Shown in pieces: positions 4,890 through 6,205 of a stretch of 6,205 nt of DNA (its first letter is position 1; the number at the start of each line of letters is the position of its first letter). Both the position numbers and the translations under genes were made by a program. The stretch covers positions 6,041 to 12,245 of the forward strand of contig DIAV01000171.1 in assembly GCA_002415895.1 (NCBI GenBank). Direction: 5' to 3'. The stretch comes from Anaerolineales bacterium UBA5069. Its GTDB lineage: Bacteria; Chloroflexota; Anaerolineae; Caldilineales; Caldilineaceae. Under the pieces are notes generated by a model. That model saw nothing but the letters and a program-made list of their open reading frames with translations. It was not told the origin of the DNA and searched no databases.

Positions 4890-6205
4890 ATGCAAAACAA
4901 TCGATATCTGCACAGGCTTCTCAATCTCTCACTTGCCGCAATCGTGAGCGTGGGCGTGTTGCTGCCCATGGGCGCGCTTGCACAGGACGCGACCGTCCCC
5001 GCCCCGCCCGCGACAATTGTGGATGATGAAGGCGGCCCCGTTGTGATTACCGGTGCGGTGAACTACACCGATCCGTTCTTCACAATGGGTGTTGCATCGC
5101 CCATGGTCATTCTTGAAGACCAGGCGGGCTTTGTCGACCGCAACGAGCGCTTCATCATGCCCGAGGCGTCTCAGACCATCGGCCAGATCACATCCGACTT
5201 CTTCGAGTCGCCCTTTACCTACTCGCTCGCGCTGCCCATTGTGCCGCAGGGCACGCTGCGCGATGTGGACAACAATGGCGCTGAAGATACGGGTGTTATG
5301 ACCTTTGCGATTGCCTACTGGACCAACACCTTTGGCGATCCCTTTCTGGAGGTGCGCGACCTGTACGGCGGCGGCTGGTCCACGGCCTACGCTTCGACGC
5401 GTGTGAGCGAGGATTGGGAGACACGGCGCGAGGTTACCGGCGGGAAGTTCCTTGTCTATGCGCCCGATGATCAACAAGGCTTTCCCAGCGGCTTCGGCGA
5501 TGATGGCCTGCTCTTTACCGCGGATGACCCCATTGTGACGCTGCCACAGGGCTACACAATTGTGGATATGGACACCGCGCCCTTTACCTTCTCGCGCCCG
5601 GCTGAAGCCGTGGTGGACCTGATTGAGCCTGAAGGGTCGGCGCTGGCCGATTATTCGCAACAGTCCTACGCTGAAGCCTTCACCAGCCTTGTGGAGAAGA
5701 TGCGCAAGGAGTATGCCTTTAGCGAGGCCAAGAACATCGACTGGGACGCACTGCTTGCCAGGTACCTGCCGCGCTTCGAGCGGGCCGATGCCAACAACAG
5801 CGCCACCGAGTATGAAGCCGCGCTGCGCGAATTCTCGTGGGAGATCCCCGACGGCCATGTCAACGCCGGCGTGCCCCCGGGCGAGGAGTTCCAGAAGATT
5901 GTGAGCGGCGGCCTGGGTATGGGCATCCGCGATGTGGACACAGGCGAGACCATCGTCAACTACCTCACCGACGGCGGCCCTGCGGCCGAGGCCGGCATTG
6001 AACCCGGGGCGCAGATTATCGCGCTTGACGGCACGCCCATTAACCAGTATGTGGAGGAGACCACGGCGTGGTCCGGCCCCTTCAGCACGGCGCACAACGA
6101 TCGCCTGCAGAAGCTGCGCTATGCCACGCGTTTCCCCGTGGGCACTGACGTTGAGGTGACCTACCAGAACCCCGGCAGCAAGAGCGAAGAGACCGTCACG
6201 CTGAC
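4890..6205 (+). CDS. Exported S41-family peptidase with PDZ domain (3' end beyond window)
   Basis: The frame is open from the ATG to the window edge: 438 codons plus two bases, with no stop. The protein starts with a clear signal peptide (basic R5, H8, R9, hydrophobic core about 10-25, cut after A-L-A at 29-31). Residues about 45-250 form a beta-rich N-terminal domain of unknown role with two acidic loops, DVDNNGAED (125-133) and GDDGLLFTADDP (203-214), which may bind calcium. Residues about 255-323 match the helical domain that opens tricorn/CtpA-like S41 peptidases (YAEAF, KEYAF, NIDWDALLARYLPRF) and end in DGH (321-323). A PDZ domain starts near 335 with GGLGMGIRDVD, then GGPAAEAGIEPGAQIIALDGTPI. 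The Ser-containing catalytic domain must lie past the window, so activity cannot be judged. It is divergent from the CAP gene; both products are exported. It probably processes or degrades extracytoplasmic proteins. Confidence 0.93.
   Translation, partial: MQNNRYLHRLLNLSLAAIVSVGVLLPMGALAQDATVPAPPATIVDDEGGPVVITGAVNYTDPFFTMGVASPMVILEDQAGFVDRNERFIMPEASQTIGQITSDFFESPFTYSLALPIVPQGTLRDVDNNGAEDTGVMTFAIAYWTNTFGDPFLEVRDLYGGGWSTAYASTRVSEDWETRREVTGGKFLVYAPDDQQGFPSGFGDDGLLFTADDPIVTLPQGYTIVDMDTAPFTFSRPAEAVVDLIEPEGSALADYSQQSYAEAFTSLVEKMRKEYAFSEAKNIDWDALLARYLPRFERADANNSATEYEAALREFSWEIPDGHVNAGVPPGEEFQKIVSGGLGMGIRDVDTGETIVNYLTDGGPAAEAGIEPGAQIIALDGTPINQYVEETTAWSGPFSTAHNDRLQKLRYATRFPVGTDVEVTYQNPGSKSEETVTL

Noticed and set aside
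4929..6095. 388-codon open frame on the minus strand
   Set aside because: It lies antisense to the S41 gene, which has a ribosome-binding site, signal peptide, DGH motif and PDZ domain in a frame open to the window edge. The minus-strand translation shows no recognisable domain; long antisense frames are common opposite high-GC genes.

Overview
The window looks like a piece of a high-GC bacterial chromosome, most likely from Chloroflexota (Anaerolineae/Caldilineae-like). This placement is an inference. It rests on a secreted CAP protein with a Thr-Pro repeat linker, an S41/PDZ peptidase with a long N-terminal domain of a kind I associate with that phylum, and a stand-alone CHAT protease. No rRNA, tRNA, CRISPR array, transposase or integrase was seen.

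Layout: three genes lie on the minus strand and one on the plus strand. From left to right they are: gnd (9-1472, -), a long-form decarboxylating 6-phosphogluconate dehydrogenase; a 307-bp gap with a likely gnd promoter, short dyads and a 9-10-nt periodic repeat tract; a stand-alone CHAT caspase-like protease (1780-2943, -) with its own predicted promoter; a 243-bp repeat-rich gap holding a 22-bp-arm inverted repeat and CACAGAG-type repeats; a secreted CAP-domain protein (3187-4356, -) with a GTG start fixed by a strong ribosome-binding site; a 533-bp divergent regulatory gap; and an exported S41-family peptidase with a PDZ domain (4890 to beyond the right edge, +). The S41 gene runs off the window, so its catalytic serine region is not visible.

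How the genes relate: each has its own leader, and the large gaps argue against one operon. Gnd is cytosolic and belongs to the oxidative pentose-phosphate pathway. The CAP and S41 genes are divergent neighbours whose products are both exported, so they may share control through the 533-bp gap. The CHAT gene is the accessory item: an intact His/Cys protease-like domain without the usual fused sensor or repeat domains, bracketed by related CTCTGTG/CACAGAG tracts in opposite orientation. This is the best candidate here for something not well described, but the sequence does not prove a defence or cell-death system.
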